NCBI RefSeq assembly: GCF_000472445.1
Contig: NZ_AXAJ01000007.1
Coordinates: forward strand, 268,027 to 332,026
DNA length: 64,000 nucleotides
Source: Burkholderia sp. WSM2230
Lineage (GTDB): Bacteria > Pseudomonadota > Gammaproteobacteria > Burkholderiales > Burkholderiaceae
Direction: 5' to 3'
Below, piece after piece: positions 50,201-58,498 of this stretch. The notes beneath the pieces are model-generated. The model searched no databases, was not told the origin of the DNA, and was given only the letters and a program-made list of their open reading frames with translations. Position 1 is the stretch's first letter, and each line of letters opens with the position of its first letter. The position numbers and the translations under genes are program-made.

Positions 50201-50710
50201 GTGAGCACGCGGTCGAAAGCGACCGTGCAAAGAATTCTCGAAGAACTTCCGCCCGGCGCCTCTTCCGCGGAGATTCAAGCTGCGTCGTATCGGCTCGTTC
50301 GGGAGGCCGCTTTATCCGAAGGTGCCGACATAGCGAGTCCTACGATGGAGCAGGCGGAACATCTTGGGTGTGGACTGGAACATCTTTCCGAACATGGTGC
50401 TGGTGTTCGGTCTGGACTGCACACTTGTTGCGCTGCTGCATGCGACCATTGCGCAACCGCCTGTCTGTCTGAAAGCAACGTATCCCAAATGGCTGAATGC
50501 ATCAGGCAGGACATGGACTGTGCGAATGTTTGTCGTCTTGCTTCTGCCGTCATGGCGCGTGGCAGCCGACACGTCAAGGATATGTGTCAGCTTTGCGCAT
50601 CGTGGTGCGAGGCGTGTGCTGCCGAGTGCGAGAAACACGAACACGAGCATTGCAAGCAATGCGCCGAAGCGTGCCATGCTTGCGCCAAGGAGTGCCGCGC
50701 GATGGCGTAG
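50201..50710 (+). CDS. Four-helix copper-binding (Csp/DUF326) protein with extra N-terminus
   Basis: About 169 residues from a GTG at 50201; the frame stays open to an ATG at 50114, and ATG 50345 is another choice. The C-terminal ~100 residues are a DUF326/Csp four-helix bundle with about 16 Cys in CxxxC spacing (CDHCATACL, CIRQDMDCANVCRLA, CQLCASWCEACAAEC, HCKQCAEACHACAKEC). Such bundles store many Cu(I) ions. The first Cys helix looks shortened (HTCCAAACDHC). The ~80 residues before it (TVQRILEELPPGASSAEIQA) belong to no known Csp, suggesting fusion. It heads the copper island. Confidence 0.7.
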   Translation: MSTRSKATVQRILEELPPGASSAEIQAASYRLVREAALSEGADIASPTMEQAEHLGCGLEHLSEHGAGVRSGLHTCCAAACDHCATACLSESNVSQMAECIRQDMDCANVCRLASAVMARGSRHVKDMCQLCASWCEACAAECEKHEHEHCKQCAEACHACAKECRAMA

Positions 50711-50752
50711 TCGCTACCAATCGCCATGCGAGTTGGAAGCGACCCGTATCTG

Positions 50753-50772
50753 CCGCCGTGCGTGGACGGCGG
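50753..50772. terminator. Hairpin between convergent genes
   Basis: CCGCCGT-GCGTGG-ACGGCGG is a perfect 7-bp stem with a six-base loop, six bases before the stop of the minus-strand permease and 43 bp after the Csp gene. No T-run follows, so termination is only suggested by position. Confidence 0.4.
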
Positions 50773-50778
50773 AAGCGG

Positions 50779-51996
50779 TTAACGTGATTTTGACTGGTCG
50801 TGATGGTGGTGATGTGCATGTTCAGCGTGCGGACCATGCATGCCGTGCCCGTCGTGGTCATGCTCGCCCGCGTCCATCATTCGCATCATCTCCGGGCCGC
50901 CGGTCCGGAAAAATATGACCAGCAAAACGATGAAGACCGCAGCAAAGACGATGTCGAGGACGGTCGTGTAGTTGAATGTAATCACCGCGTCGACGACTGC
51001 CGTCTGCCGTTCCGTGGGGACCCAGCCAAGCGACTGGAATAGTGCTTCGACCACGAGCGCAGCGGAGACCATCGCAATATAGAAGACCACGGCGAGGAAA
51101 ACCGTCATCCTGCCACCATAGTATTTTCTGTAGATGTTCAAAATCGGGAGAATGATGAGGTCGCCGAAGATGAACGAAGCGACGCCCCCGAAGCTGATGC
51201 CGCCGTTCCACAGCACTGCGGCCAGCGGCACGTTGCCGACAGAACACGTGAATGACGCAACCGCAATCAGCGGACCGACAAAGGCACCCCAAATCATGGC
51301 TGCCGTGGGGTGGCTAACGAGGAAGAACTTCTGCCAGAAACTGTCGGGCACCCACGCGCCAAGCGCGCCTGCAATGAGTAGCCCAACACCGATGTCGCGC
51401 CATAGCATCGACCAGTTCATTACATAGCTTTGGCTAATGGCTATCCAACCGTCCCTGGAACGGAGACGTTGCTTCCAGGTGCCGTGCTGTCCGCCCATCG
51501 ACATAGCCGCATGCCCCTCCATGCTGCCCGCAATGCCCTTATCTGCCTGCTCAATGGCTTCCTTCTTCAGCGAGTCCTTGAGAAAGAGCCGGAAAACCAG
51601 CACCAGAACAACAATCATGATCGGACCGCCGATGAACTCAGCGGCGGCGAACTGCCAGGAAATCAGCACCCACATCAGCACGCCAAGCTCCAGCACAAGA
51701 TTCGTGGCCGCAAACTGGAATGCCATGGCGGCGGTGAAGTCGCCGCCCTTACGCACGATGGAGCGGGCCATGGCAACGGCGGCATAGGAGCAGGAGGACG
51801 ACGCCGCGCCGAGCAGGCTGGCGACGGTCAGCGAGCGGGGGGAAGCGTCTGGCAGCAGCTTCGACATCTCAGATTTCGAGACGGCAACTTCAATCACGGC
51901 GGAGAACAGAAAGCCCAGGCTCAGCCCCCAGAAAATCTGCCATAGCATCGTGAAGGCCATCCAGAGAGCATGGCCCAGAGCGGTGAGAATCTGCAT
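50779..51996 (-). CDS. UPF0718/ArsP-like permease with His-rich tail
   Basis: A 405-residue inner-membrane protein with about eight to ten helices and the DUF318 permease signature (LLGAASSSCSYAAVAMARSI; later AVASFTCSVGNVPLAAVLWN). Conserved cysteines lie in both repeats, as in ArsP-type exporters. The C-terminus is His/Asp-rich (GEHDHDGHGMHGPHAEHAHH), a likely metal-binding tail facing the cytoplasm or periplasm. A MerR-type promoter 260 bp upstream and copper genes around it point to a role in metal or metalloid export. Confidence 0.85.
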   Translation of the reverse strand: MQILTALGHALWMAFTMLWQIFWGLSLGFLFSAVIEVAVSKSEMSKLLPDASPRSLTVASLLGAASSSCSYAAVAMARSIVRKGGDFTAAMAFQFAATNLVLELGVLMWVLISWQFAAAEFIGGPIMIVVLVLVFRLFLKDSLKKEAIEQADKGIAGSMEGHAAMSMGGQHGTWKQRLRSRDGWIAISQSYVMNWSMLWRDIGVGLLIAGALGAWVPDSFWQKFFLVSHPTAAMIWGAFVGPLIAVASFTCSVGNVPLAAVLWNGGISFGGVASFIFGDLIILPILNIYRKYYGGRMTVFLAVVFYIAMVSAALVVEALFQSLGWVPTERQTAVVDAVITFNYTTVLDIVFAAVFIVLLVIFFRTGGPEMMRMMDAGEHDHDGHGMHGPHAEHAHHHHHDQSKSR

Positions 51997-52110
51997 CGCA
52001 ACCTCCTGCCCAGTCGCTTGTATGCTAACGGTGCGCGGTTGTAGAAATAGATGCCGTTCGGGCTGTCCGACCCTCGACGGTATTGAACAGCCGTAGCGCT
52101 TCCATGTCTA

Positions 52111-52218
52111 TCACGCCAACATATCGGCTGACCCGACCGGTAGCTGCCCGATGCCGGTGACCGCGCGAGTGATGGCGTTTGCACAGCCGCCGCACGCCGT
52201 ATCCTGCACTTCGCGCAT
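52111..52218 (-). pseudogene. Truncated HMA (CopZ-like) metal-binding protein
   Basis: A 35-codon frame reads MREVQDTACGGCANAITRAV followed by TGIGQLPVGSADMLA and a stop. The CGGC inside the context TxCGGCxNAIT is the metal site of HMA copper chaperones, which normally have 65-70 residues and two more strands. The rest is missing or out of frame (stops TGA TAG in a row). It lies directly behind a MerR-type promoter, the usual place for copZ. I consider it a decayed chaperone gene. Confidence 0.6.
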
Positions 52219-52253
52219 TGCATTTCGGGCTCCAGGAATAACCGATGTTGCCT

Positions 52254-52284
52254 AATTTAGACCTTCTCATCATGGGAAGGCCAA
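52254..52284 (-). promoter_or_regulatory. MerR/CueR-type promoter with 19-bp spacer and dyad
   Basis: On the minus strand a -35 TTGGCC (52284-52279) and -10 TAAATT (52259-52254) are separated by 19 bp, longer than usual. A dyad with arms ACCTTC (52261-52266) and GGAAGG (52275-52280) sits in the spacer. This is the architecture of promoters activated by CueR-like MerR proteins. It would drive the decayed HMA gene and the permease. No cueR gene is seen in the window. Confidence 0.7.
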
Positions 52285-52559
52285 GTGGCAACGGCAATTT
52301 CCTTGACGGAAAAACCGCACGACAATCGTGAGCCGCTGCGCGCCGGCGCACAAGGTTTTGATGGCGATTAAATGACATGCCCCAGCACCCTCCCGGCTGG
52401 AACGCCGAGCAACTGGCATTCGCAAACTGCGCGTGGGGAGCGCTCCACTTTGCGTATGCGCACTGACTGGCGAGCGGGCTCGCTCCACGCTCTTGCAGTT
52501 ACACACTGACACTTGCCCAACCTTACAGCTTCCATAGGTGCGTGCTAGACTTCGCAGCT

Positions 52560-52958
52560 ATGGCGTACTGGTGCAAAGTCCTTCTCGTCGTGCTGTTGGC
52601 ACTGAGCCTTCCGGTTCAGTCGTTCGCGGCCGTCTCGGTGAGATGCGATTCCTCGCATTCCTATGAAGATGTGACGTCAGCAGAGCATGCCGTTGAAGAG
52701 ACGCCTCATACACATCACGTGCAAGGCGATTTGTTGGCAGACGTTGACCATGCCGGTCATCACCATGACGGCATACACCATGTGCATCAATGCTCTGCCT
52801 GCGCGTCCTGCTGTGTCGGTGCGGCTTTGCCAGTGTCCGCAAGTGTGGCTGCAGCAATCGCAGCAGTCCGTTTTGCTCCTCCTTCGCAGCTCCCCGTTGC
52901 CGTCGTCCGGTTCCTGACTGACGGCATCGAACGACCTCCCCGACTCACTCTCGTCTAG
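52560..52958 (+). CDS. Secreted His-rich metal-associated protein
   Basis: A 132-residue protein from ATG 52560 (GTG at 52542 is in frame). The signal helix CKVLLVVLLALSLPVQSFAA is followed by a His-rich segment (EETPHTHHVQ, VDHAGHHHDGIHHVHQCSAC) with three close cysteines (CSACASCC). A second hydrophobic stretch comes near the C-terminus. This arrangement resembles DUF2946-like proteins found in copper loci. It probably binds metal at the periplasmic face. It is the first plus-strand gene of the TolC/oxidase group. Confidence 0.68.
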   Translation: MAYWCKVLLVVLLALSLPVQSFAAVSVRCDSSHSYEDVTSAEHAVEETPHTHHVQGDLLADVDHAGHHHDGIHHVHQCSACASCCVGAALPVSASVAAAIAAVRFAPPSQLPVAVVRFLTDGIERPPRLTLV

Positions 52959-53047
52959 TCCATCGCCCGCGGGCTCGACTGCGGCGCGCCGATTCATTCT
53001 GGTTGCCCGTGACCGGCCAGCCAGCTGACTGACGACGAGAGAAATTC

Positions 53048-53359
53048 ATGCGAACGTTTTCTGCCACGCTATTGAGCGCGGTGGCAGCTTTGCCCGCGCT
53101 CGCGCACGCGACGACACTACTGCCCGACCCGACGGACCCCGCTGCGTCTGTCCCGGCGGTGAGTGCGCCGTCCGTTTTTGCGGACTACCAGCCGTATCAG
53201 GACAAGAAAGCCCCTTCCTGGCAGGAGCTCAATAAATCAGTTATCAACGGCTCAATAAAGCAGGGGATGGCCGGGATGAACGATGGCGGCGCGCCTGCCA
53301 GCGGAGCCGCGACGAATCACGGCGAGCACCCCGTTGGCCATGAGGGGGCGACGAAATGA
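53048..53359 (+). CDS. Small exported protein of the copper cluster
   Basis: A 103-residue protein with signal peptide (MRTFSATLLSAVAALPALAH and ATT), a Pro/Ala-rich region, the segment YQPYQDKKAPSWQELNKSVI and a His/Gly-rich end (TNHGEHPVGHEG). No domain recognised. Its stop overlaps the start of the TolC-type gene by four bases (ATGA), so the two are co-translated. Similar small proteins accompany TolC/multicopper-oxidase operons. Confidence 0.7.
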   Translation: MRTFSATLLSAVAALPALAHATTLLPDPTDPAASVPAVSAPSVFADYQPYQDKKAPSWQELNKSVINGSIKQGMAGMNDGGAPASGAATNHGEHPVGHEGATK

Positions 53360-54789
53360 TGCGACCGTCATATCCAGGCGGCCGCATCATTGCCGCCGCC
53401 GGCATCCTTCTGTTATTCGCCGGCTGCAACACCTTTTCCAAAGACGGTGGTTTCGACACGGTTGCTGCAACTGCGTCCGGGCGACTAGGGAAAGACGCCG
53501 TATTGGTGAAGACCGACCAGGACCGGGATGCTGTCGCCAAACGCACAGACGAGCTTCTCTCGAAGCCGCTCGGTATGGACGACGCCGTGCAGATTGCGCT
53601 GCTGAACAATCGAGGACTGCAGGTTTCTTACGACGAACTCGGCATATCCGAGGCGGACCTTGTAGAGGCGGGGCGACTGCCGAACCCGAGCTTCTCCTTC
53701 ACTCGTACGCATGGAGGCAACGACCTCAGCATCAACCGTACTTTCATGCTCGGTCTTTTGAACGTGCTGACGCTGCCGCTCGCGACGCGCATGGAAAGCC
53801 GCCGCTTCGAGCAGACCAGGCTGCTCGCCGCAGATGCGATGCTCAAGGTCGCAGCTGACGCACGACGTGCCTATGTCAACGCAGTCGCCGCCGAGCAGGC
53901 TGCGACATATGCCGCGCAGGTGAAGGATTCGGCCGAAGCGGGAGCTGAACTGGCGTTGCGGATGCAGCAGGCCGGCAATTTCAGCAAGCTCGACTACGCA
54001 CGTGAGCAGGCTTTCTATGCTGATGCAGTCGCCCAACTGGCGAAAGTCCGCCAGCAATCTCTTGCCGCACGAGAAAAGCTGACGCGAACGATGGGCCTGT
54101 GGGGCGCGGCAACACAATACAAGCTTCCCGAGCGGCTGCCGGACCTGCCTGGAACCAGGCCTGAGCTGAACGACCTTGAGAGCTTTGCCATGCAGAACCG
54201 ACTGGACATCCAGGCGGCGAAACTGCAGACGCAGAGTGTCGCCAGTTCGTTGGGGCTTAGCAGGGCGACACGATTCATCAACGCGCTGGACGTCGGGTAC
54301 CAGAACAATTTCACGACCCTGGATGGCCACGAGCAGGGCTACGAAATTAGCGTCGAGATACCCATCTTCAACTGGGGCGGGTCGAAGGTCGCACGCGCCG
54401 AAGCGATTTACATGCAATCGGTCAATCGCGTTGCCGAAACTGCGATTAACGCGCGGTCGGAAGTGCGTGAGTCCTATTCGGCTTACGTGACCAATTACGA
54501 CGTCGCAAAGCACTACCGTGACGAAGTGGTGCCAATCCGCAAAACCATTTCAGACGAGCTCCTGCTTCGCTACAACGGCATGCTCGCGAGCGTCTTCGAG
54601 CTGCTCGCCGATTCTCGCGACCAGGTGGGAGCGGTCAACAGCTACATCGACGCGCTGAAAGAATACTGGCTAGCGGAGACCGACCTGCAGCAGGCGGTTG
54701 GCGGCCGTCTCCCTCCGCTTGCTATGGCCTCGGCGCCATCCGCACCCGCGATGCAGCCTGCGTCGCCTACAGATTCCGAAGGTAAATGA
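53356..54789 (+). CDS. TolC family outer-membrane lipoprotein (CusC-like)
   Basis: A 477-residue outer-membrane factor. The signal ends in LLFAGC, a lipobox. OEP repeats are visible at ~60-260 (MDDAVQIALLNNRGLQVSYD, then a long helix with ADARRAYVNAVAAEQAATYA) and ~280-450 (FAMQNRLDIQAAKLQTQSV, EISVEIPIFNWGGSKVARAE). It would form an exit duct for metal or another substrate. No RND pump (cusA) or adaptor (cusB) gene is next to it, so it must borrow partners or act with the downstream oxidase in another way. Confidence 0.9.
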   Translation: MMRPSYPGGRIIAAAGILLLFAGCNTFSKDGGFDTVAATASGRLGKDAVLVKTDQDRDAVAKRTDELLSKPLGMDDAVQIALLNNRGLQVSYDELGISEADLVEAGRLPNPSFSFTRTHGGNDLSINRTFMLGLLNVLTLPLATRMESRRFEQTRLLAADAMLKVAADARRAYVNAVAAEQAATYAAQVKDSAEAGAELALRMQQAGNFSKLDYAREQAFYADAVAQLAKVRQQSLAAREKLTRTMGLWGAATQYKLPERLPDLPGTRPELNDLESFAMQNRLDIQAAKLQTQSVASSLGLSRATRFINALDVGYQNNFTTLDGHEQGYEISVEIPIFNWGGSKVARAEAIYMQSVNRVAETAINARSEVRESYSAYVTNYDVAKHYRDEVVPIRKTISDELLLRYNGMLASVFELLADSRDQVGAVNSYIDALKEYWLAETDLQQAVGGRLPPLAMASAPSAPAMQPASPTDSEGK

Positions 54790-54790
54790 A

Positions 54791-56086
54791 ATGGTGTCAC
54801 GTCGAAACTTTCTCGGCGGCTCGGGGGCCGCGCTGCTGGGAGCCGCAATAGTTAGCAAGGCGGGCGCTGCGTCGCTGCCTGAGGCGCCCACTATGACCAA
54901 GGCCACGATGCAACCGCCGCTAGCGCCTTCCAACGGCCGTCCCTACACGCCGGTCGCGACGCTCAACGGCTGGTCGCTGCCATGGCGCATGAAGAATGGG
55001 TGGAAAGAGTTTCACCTGATTGCCGAGCCGGTCGTGCGCGAGATGGCGCCGGGCATGAACGCGAATCTATGGGGTTATAACGGCCAGGCGCCCGGGCCCA
55101 CCATCGAGGCAGTCGAAGGCGACAAGGTCCGCATCTTCGTGACCAACAAGCTCCCCGAGCACACCACGGTTCACTGGCATGGGATGCTGTTGCCATCGGG
55201 AATGGACGGTGTCGGGGGGCTCACGCAGCCACATATCCCGCCGGGCAAGACGTTCGTCTACGAGTTTCAGCTGGAGAAGCACGGCACCTTCATGTATCAC
55301 CCGCACGCCGATGAGATGGTGCAGATGGCGATGGGGATGATGGGGACGTTCATCGTCCATCCGAAAGACCCACGCGTCATGCCGGTGGACCGTGACTTCG
55401 TCTTCATCATGTCCGCCTACGACATCGACCCGGGCAGCTTCACGCCGCGCGTCAACGAGATGACCGACTTCAACATGTGGACGTGGAATTCACGTGTGTT
55501 TCCGGGCATCGACCCATTGCCGGTGCGCGCAGGAGACCGCGTGCGTATCCGGTTCGGCAATCTGACGATGACCAACCACCCCATTCATCTGCACGGCTAT
55601 CACTTCGAAGTCGCGGGCACGGATGGCGGATGGATTCCGCCGGCCGCTCGCTGGCCCGAAGTGACCGCCGACGTGGCGGTCGGCCAGATGCGTGCCATCG
55701 AATTTACGGCGAACCGGCCCGGCGATTGGGCATTTCACTGCCACAAATCGCACCACACGATGAATGCGATGGGGCATCAGGTACCTAACCTGATTGGCGT
55801 GCCGCAGAAAGACCTCGCGAAACGCATCAGCAAGCTGGTGCCGGACTACATGGCGATGGGCAGCACCGGCGGCTCGATGGGGGAGATGGAGATGCCCTTG
55901 CCGGACAACACGCTGCCGATGATGACCGGCACCGGCCCATTCGGTCCTCTGGAAATGGGCGGAATGTTCACCGTGGTGAAAGTTCGCGACGGATTGAAGC
56001 GTAACGACTATCGCGACCCTGGCTGGTTCAGGCATCCAAAGGGAACCGTTGCCTACGAATACACCGGCGAGTTGCCTGAGAGCTGA
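54791..56086 (+). CDS. Tat-exported multicopper oxidase
   Basis: A 431-residue copper oxidase. A Tat signal starts the chain (SRRNFLGGSGAALLGAAIV). Copper ligands appear in HWHGML and MYHPHADEM (first cupredoxin part) and in NHPIHLHGYHF and HCHKSHHTMNAMGH (last part), covering the trinuclear and type-1 sites. It is shorter than three-domain CueO (516), and Met-rich bits (MGSTGGSMGEMEM) near residue 355 suggest cuprous-ion binding. It probably oxidises Cu(I) in the periplasm. The start is two bases after the TolC stop. Confidence 0.92.
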   Translation: MVSRRNFLGGSGAALLGAAIVSKAGAASLPEAPTMTKATMQPPLAPSNGRPYTPVATLNGWSLPWRMKNGWKEFHLIAEPVVREMAPGMNANLWGYNGQAPGPTIEAVEGDKVRIFVTNKLPEHTTVHWHGMLLPSGMDGVGGLTQPHIPPGKTFVYEFQLEKHGTFMYHPHADEMVQMAMGMMGTFIVHPKDPRVMPVDRDFVFIMSAYDIDPGSFTPRVNEMTDFNMWTWNSRVFPGIDPLPVRAGDRVRIRFGNLTMTNHPIHLHGYHFEVAGTDGGWIPPAARWPEVTADVAVGQMRAIEFTANRPGDWAFHCHKSHHTMNAMGHQVPNLIGVPQKDLAKRISKLVPDYMAMGSTGGSMGEMEMPLPDNTLPMMTGTGPFGPLEMGGMFTVVKVRDGLKRNDYRDPGWFRHPKGTVAYEYTGELPES

Positions 56087-56147
56087 TTTTTGTCCGGCCG
56101 GGCGTCCAGTCCGGCACAACTTTTTATCCAACGCAGGAGAACGGGTA

Positions 56148-56495
56148 ATGAACAACGTCTTTGCATCGATTGCGGTCAGTTGCGCATTGGCAATCTCAGC
56201 ATCGGCCTATGCGGCTCGTGATATGGGGAACATGAAAATGGGCTCAAGCAGTGCCCAACCGGGCGGTGAGAAGGCGGCCATGTCACATGGGGAAATCAGG
56301 AAAGTCGACGCCGCAGCGGGAAAACTGACCATCAAGCACGGCCCGCTGGAAAACCTTGGGATGGAGGCCATGACGATGGTGTTCAAGGTCAAGGACCCGG
56401 CAATGATTTCGCAGGTCAAGGTCGGCGACAAAGTCGACTTCGTCGCTGAAGAAGTCGACGGCGCGCTTACGGTCACCAAACTGCAGAAGCAGTAA
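56148..56495 (+). CDS. CusF-like periplasmic copper-binding protein
   Basis: A 115-residue protein with signal peptide ending SASAYAA. The CusF barrel runs from ~45 to 112: GEIRKVDAAAGKLTIKHGPL, then ENLGMEAMTMVFKVKDPAM. In CusF the copper is held by His, Met and Met with a stacking Trp; here the Trp position is Met (MEAMTM), a substitution common in relatives. It would carry Cu(I) in the periplasm to the oxidase or efflux duct. It is the last gene of the TolC-oxidase operon, preceded by CAGGAGA. Confidence 0.9.
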   Translation: MNNVFASIAVSCALAISASAYAARDMGNMKMGSSSAQPGGEKAAMSHGEIRKVDAAAGKLTIKHGPLENLGMEAMTMVFKVKDPAMISQVKVGDKVDFVAEEVDGALTVTKLQKQ

Positions 56496-56522
56496 GAGTC
56501 GGAGGGTGTTGCCGTCCGCAAG

Positions 56523-56710
56523 CTGGTCTCATCCTGTTGCAGCAGGATCGGCAACTGGCGACTCAGGTGGGCCTCGATGCTTCTTCCCGCGTATTGCTGG
56601 TCAACACCGAGGGCGCGACGGCACCCGCAACCTATGAGCAGCTAGTCGGCGAGACCGCCGAATCCGTGCTCAAGCGCCAATTGGCCTGGCGTGCGAAAAC
56701 GATAGCCTGA
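56523..56710 (+). pseudogene. PLP-dependent ammonia-lyase, C-terminal remnant
   Basis: An open stretch without a start reads GLILLQQDRQLATQVGLDAS, then SRVLLVNTEGATAPATYEQL and VGETAESVL to a stop at 56710. This resembles the C-terminus of fold-type II PLP enzymes such as diaminopropionate ammonia-lyase. The remaining ~330 residues are absent. It marks the downstream edge of the copper island. Confidence 0.55.
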
Positions 56711-56818
56711 GCGAACTCCAGCCAGCCGTCATCTCCGACCCGATGACGGCATCCACTGCCATAAACGAAAAGGAAAAGCGCCGCGTGGCGAGGGTCGGTC
56801 ACATCCAGCGGACGCGTA

Positions 56819-57284
56819 TCAGGAGACAAACGGATGAAGCAAAACGTCAACCGAAGCATCGGTCTCGGCTGGCAAACGTGCAATCGGGGCGATCCTGGTC
56901 GTGAGGCGCCGGCGGGACCGGGCTGCACCGACAGAGTCTCGGTGCCGTTCAATATGGCCTGTTAGGAAGTCCTCGCAGAGTTCCTGCACCGTGTATGATT
57001 CCCGCGTCAAAGCCACCTCATGGCGGTTCGATGCCCTGCGGGTGAGCGCGGGGTCTTCGCCAGCGTCACGGCGCGCTCGAATGTCTTGCCATTTGGCTAT
57101 CGCGGACGCATAAGACATTGCTGGCCATTCTCCCAGCTTCCGCTGACGCATCCGCCCGTCGACCGGCGATTTGAATCGGTACGTCCAACTGCGCCGCGAT
57201 GCGGTTGCTTCCAGACGAAGACCTTGAAACGCATCGAAGGTCATATACGTAGAGCTGTTTTGCGGCTTTGGCATCGAATCGCAT
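56819..57284 (-). pseudogene. Phage-type integrase (DUF4102), N-terminal remnant
   Basis: ATG at 57284 opens MRFDAKAAKQL; after a frameshift the next frame continues MTFDAFQGLRLEATASRRSW, TYRFKSPVDGRMRQRKLGEW and ARRDAGEDPALTRRA, then YTVQELCEDFLTGHIERHR. This is the arm-binding N-terminus (DUF4102) of a tyrosine recombinase; the catalytic domain with R-H-R-Y is missing. It suggests that the neighbouring DNA came in on an integrative element that has since decayed. Confidence 0.72.
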
Positions 57285-57476
57285 GGTCGGCGTAGGTTTT
57301 TCCGCGAATGAGAGAAAAGAGTTACGCCAGCGTTCGAAGTTTAGCAACCTGTAGACGAGTGTAGGTGCGGTTCATGGCATGGGCCATAAACGCTGGCAGC
57401 CTTTGCGGGCGGGCTTTTTATGCAGAAGTGCCCCGCTCGACGCACCTCTCGCAAAATGACGAAGGAAACGTCCTGA
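57285..57476. other. Intergenic region before the DeoR gene
   Basis: Contains a weak hairpin followed by a T-run (GGCAGCCTTTGCGGGCGGGC then TTTTTAT, 57392-57420) that may be a degenerate terminator. AAGGAAACG at about 57463 is the likely ribosome-binding site of the DeoR gene. No gene seen. Confidence 0.4.
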
Positions 57477-58232
57477 ATGCTCGCAGAACAACGTCACCAA
57501 TACATTCTGGCGCAAGTCGCCAAAACCGGCGCGCTCTCGGTGGCCGAGCTGGTGCGCGAATTGAACGTATCGCGCGAGACGATCCGTCGTGACCTGAATG
57601 CGCTGGCCGGGCGCGGCCTGCTCGTCACGACTCACGGCGGCGCACTTTCCAGCGACCGGCGCGAACCCGACCTCGACACGCGCGAAGCCGCGAATGCCGG
57701 CGCGAAGCGCGCAATCGGCGAACGCGCGGCGGAGTTTGTTCCGGACGGCGCGTCGCTGATCGTCGACTCCGGCAGCACCACGCAGGCGGTCGCGCGAGCC
57801 TTGCTCGACAGGCACCGGCTGTCGATCTACACGAATGACTGGCGCATCGCGCTGCTGCTCGGCCGGCGCAACGAGAACCGCGTGACGCTGTTGGGCGGCG
57901 AGCTCTCCGACATCGAAGACGCCACCTTCGGGCTCGACACAGTGCAGCAACTCACCCAGTATCACGCGGATTTCGCTTTCATCGGCGCAGGCGGCATCTC
58001 GCCTGACGGCTATCTGACCGACTACAGCCGCATGGCCGCCGAGGTGCGCAGCCGCATGATCGCAGCGGCCGACACAGTGGTGATCGTCGCAGACCATTCC
58101 AAGTTTGGCCGCGTCACGCCCGTGCGCATTAACGGCATCGAATCGGCTCGCTATCTCGTGACCGAACTGGCACCCGAGCGCTCGCTCGCCAAGGCAATAA
58201 CGGCGCACGGCCCTGAAATCGTGATTGCGTGA
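57477..58232 (+). CDS. DeoR/GlpR family transcriptional regulator
   Basis: A 251-residue DeoR-type repressor. HTH at ~1-57 (MLAEQRHQYILAQVAKTGAL, VAELVRELNVSRETIRRDLN) and a sugar-phosphate-isomerase-like sensor domain with DSGSTTQAVARAL, TNDWRIALLL and GAGGISPDGYLTDYS. Position 267 bp before the aminoethylphosphonate transporter genes, same strand, suggests it controls them; DeoR regulators occur in such phosphonate loci. Ligand not visible. Confidence 0.92.
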   Translation: MLAEQRHQYILAQVAKTGALSVAELVRELNVSRETIRRDLNALAGRGLLVTTHGGALSSDRREPDLDTREAANAGAKRAIGERAAEFVPDGASLIVDSGSTTQAVARALLDRHRLSIYTNDWRIALLLGRRNENRVTLLGGELSDIEDATFGLDTVQQLTQYHADFAFIGAGGISPDGYLTDYSRMAAEVRSRMIAAADTVVIVADHSKFGRVTPVRINGIESARYLVTELAPERSLAKAITAHGPEIVIA

Positions 58233-58498
58233 GCGGCGCGCGTAGCGCCCATGGTCTTTACTCGCTCGGCCACTATTGGCAAATTGTGTCGTTTTTTGGA
58301 ATTCGACCGAATAGTCACGGCGTTGTCACCGATACCTGCAATTCTCTCAGGGCCCACATTCAGGCTCCGCAAGCAGCGCGCACGCAAGCACGCAAGCAGC
58401 AGCCAAAGCGCAAGCGGCGCGCAGCACACACCATTCAATCACAACAGGGATCGGGTTCTTCCCGGCCGTCTGGTTTTTTTGCCTTTCGGAGAAGCGAC

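Noticed and set aside
52520..52539. ACCT-N12-AGGT dyad before the His-rich protein, as a second MerR site
   Set aside because: The arms are only four bases and no -35/-10 pair with a 19-20-bp spacer fits, unlike the site at 52254-52284.
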